Origin: Mojavia pulchra JT2-VF2
GTDB lineage: Bacteria > Cyanobacteriota > Cyanobacteriia > Cyanobacteriales > Nostocaceae
Length of the DNA stretch: 64,000 nt
Assembly (NCBI GenBank): GCA_019359325.1
Contig: JAHHHN010000002.1
Coordinates: 248,001 to 312,000 of the forward strand
Direction of reading: 5' to 3'
Both the position numbers and the translations under genes were made by a program. Positions 62,615 through 64,000 of this stretch are shown here, in pieces. Numbering within the stretch: position 1 is the stretch's first letter; every line of letters starts with the position of its first letter. Below the pieces are notes generated by a model that ran no database searches, was not told where the DNA came from, and saw only the letters and a list, made by a program, of their open reading frames with translations.

Positions 62615-64000
62615 CTAGCTAATTTTCAATTCTTTAATACCAGAGAATTGCCTATCCAGTAATGCAGTTGCAGCATTGCTATCTAAAGGCTTAGAGAAAA
62701 AATAGCCCTGTCCATACTCACAGCCCAGCACTTGCAATTTAGCTTGTTGTGCAGCCGTTTCTACACCCTCTGCAACTACATCCATGCCCAAAGCATGGCT
62801 TAACATGATAATCGTTTGAACGATCGCAGCATCTTCATCAGTATCTTCCATCCTGCTAACAAAGGAGCGATCTACTTTTAACGTATTGACAGGAAAGCGA
62901 TGTAAATAACTTAAGGAAGAGTATCCTGTACCAAAATCATCAATACTCAGCCGCAGATTTAAAGTTCGCAATCGTAGCAATATACTAATGGCGGCTTCAA
63001 CATCATTCATGGCTACGGTTTCGGTAATTTCTAATTTTAAACTTTGTCCATCTAGCCCTGTCGTCTTCAGTGTCTGCTCAATGTATTCCACTAAATCTGC
63101 TTGATTCAACTGCTGTCCAGAAAGGTTAATACTCATCATTAGTGGTGGTTCTGCGGGAAACTGAGCTTGCCAAACAGACAACTGCTCACAGGCTGCTTGC
63201 AAAATCCACTTACCTAGAGGAATAATCAACCCTGTTTCTTCTGTAAGTGGAATGAACTCTCCCGGAGAGACAAACCCATGCTGGGGATGTTGCCATCTCA
63301 CAAGTGCCTCAAACCCGACAATTCTATCGGTTTCTAACAAGACTATTGGCTGATAGTGAAGATAAAATTCTTGCTGCTCAATAGCTCGATGAAGGTCTGT
63401 CTCCAACTGCAACCGCTTCATCACTTGAGTATGCATACCTGTGGCAAATACTTCGTGACGCCTTTTACCCAAATCTTTAGCCCGATACATAGCTGTGTGG
63501 GCATCTCGTAATAGAGCCACTGGTTGATAGTCGAGTTCAGTTTGATTGAAAGCTATCCCAACGCTGATGCTAGTAAATATTTCTTGTCCGTGATTTTGGA
63601 AGGGTAAGGACATTTGCTTTTGTAGTTGGTCGGCAACAGCAGTCACCTCACTGGCATCAGTAATATTTTTTAGCAAAATTGCGAACTCGTCTCCTCCAAC
63701 CCGCGCTAGTATTCGCCTACGTCCTAAACAGGCTTTTAATCTTTGAGTGGCATTGACTAAAAATTGATCGCCAAAGTGGTGACCAAAACTCTCATTAATC
63801 ACTCTGAAGCGGTCAATATCCAAAAATAGCAGAGCAAATCGCGGATTTTTGCCAAGTTTTGTTTCTGCGATCGCCCATTCCAATTCTTTCAAAAACAGAT
63901 CCCGATTAGGAAGATCGGTTAAAGTATCATGCAATGTATTATGCAATAGCTTATAAGCTAAAACACTTCCACCCGTTATCACGAATGCCAGGATTGGAGG
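62615..64000 (-). CDS. GGDEF-EAL protein, 5' end beyond the window
   Basis: The frame is open to the window edge, so the N-terminus is cut. The GGDEF domain (DTLTDLPNRDLFLKELE, ARVGGDEFAIL) has the intact GGDEF signature, and the EAL domain (GFEALVRWQHP, SINLSGQQLN, LKLEITET, IDDFGTGYSSLSYL, KVDRSFV, VVAEGVET) has all main catalytic motifs. It may therefore make and break cyclic di-GMP. The stretch preceding GGDEF (LAFVITGGSVLAY) looks like a transmembrane helix. Confidence 0.9.
   Translation of the reverse strand, partial: PPILAFVITGGSVLAYKLLHNTLHDTLTDLPNRDLFLKELEWAIAETKLGKNPRFALLFLDIDRFRVINESFGHHFGDQFLVNATQRLKACLGRRRILARVGGDEFAILLKNITDASEVTAVADQLQKQMSLPFQNHGQEIFTSISVGIAFNQTELDYQPVALLRDAHTAMYRAKDLGKRRHEVFATGMHTQVMKRLQLETDLHRAIEQQEFYLHYQPIVLLETDRIVGFEALVRWQHPQHGFVSPGEFIPLTEETGLIIPLGKWILQAACEQLSVWQAQFPAEPPLMMSINLSGQQLNQADLVEYIEQTLKTTGLDGQSLKLEITETVAMNDVEAAISILLRLRTLNLRLSIDDFGTGYSSLSYLHRFPVNTLKVDRSFVSRMEDTDEDAAIVQTIIMLSHALGMDVVAEGVETAAQQAKLQVLGCEYGQGYFFSKPLDSNAATALLDRQFSGIKELKIS

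Overview
The window looks like chromosome of a filamentous, probably heterocyst-forming cyanobacterium of the Nostoc/Anabaena group. The signs are many HIP1 octamers (GCGATCGC), short dispersed palindromes, purine-rich dispersed repeats, a second phosphoribulokinase-like gene, a GH100 invertase, an RppA/RppB-type two-component system, and TPR and protein-kinase genes of cyanobacterial style. Most of it is core genome. No search could be run, so family names rest on motifs and recalled family sequences.

Left part (1-22.3 kb): ffh-rpsP-KH-protein operon, aminopeptidase P, a HicBA toxin-antitoxin pair, PhzF, mtnP, a Ser/Thr kinase with a YARHG tail, dxs, an SLH protein, rpiA, a TPR protein, an aldo/keto reductase, a CorC/HlyC-type membrane protein and mfd. 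The stretch just downstream of mfd (22.4-26.7 kb) is an accessory island: a Fic/Doc pair, a RelE-type pair whose toxin has a stop codon, a DUF6887/DUF6888-like pair, tandem repeats, a MITE, a Uma2 nuclease and two degenerate extra copies of the 3' end of mfd. Then follow a DUF938 methyltransferase, tRNA-Ala, trhO, an O-methyltransferase, a CoA-binding protein, a PRK-like kinase, radC and tRNA-Val(CAC).

The centrepiece (31984-46257) is a complete type V-K CRISPR-associated transposon (CAST) inserted 7 bp past the end of tRNA-Val(CAC). In order it has: a left end with TnsB-type iterons; a delocalised guide with a degenerate repeat whose 17-nt spacer start matches the tRNA gene; a 6-repeat CRISPR array; a tracrRNA; cas12k; an Arc-type regulator with iterated 8-bp repeats over the cas12k promoter; cargo; an XRE regulator with its own repeated operators; tniQ-tnsC-tnsB; and the right end. 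The tRNA protospacer has a GGTA PAM, and the left end starts 60 bp after it, as expected for V-K insertion. The cargo is decaying: a type I modification gene (hsdM), an hsdS with an in-frame stop, a DUF1016 nuclease without its catalytic half, and a TPR protein apparently without its C-terminal effector (CHAT) domain. The last two meet tail to tail at one deletion joint, which may also have removed hsdR.

Right part (46.3-64 kb): rppAB-like two-component genes, a pilus-distant set of sugar and redox genes (PQQ-type sugar dehydrogenase, alkaline/neutral invertase, flavin reductase with a haem-type membrane domain, exported superoxide dismutase), membrane proteins, an SDR dehydrogenase, a 37-residue ORF that looks like the first helix of an Anabaena-sensory-rhodopsin-type protein, a P2-type cation ATPase, and a GGDEF-EAL protein running off the edge.
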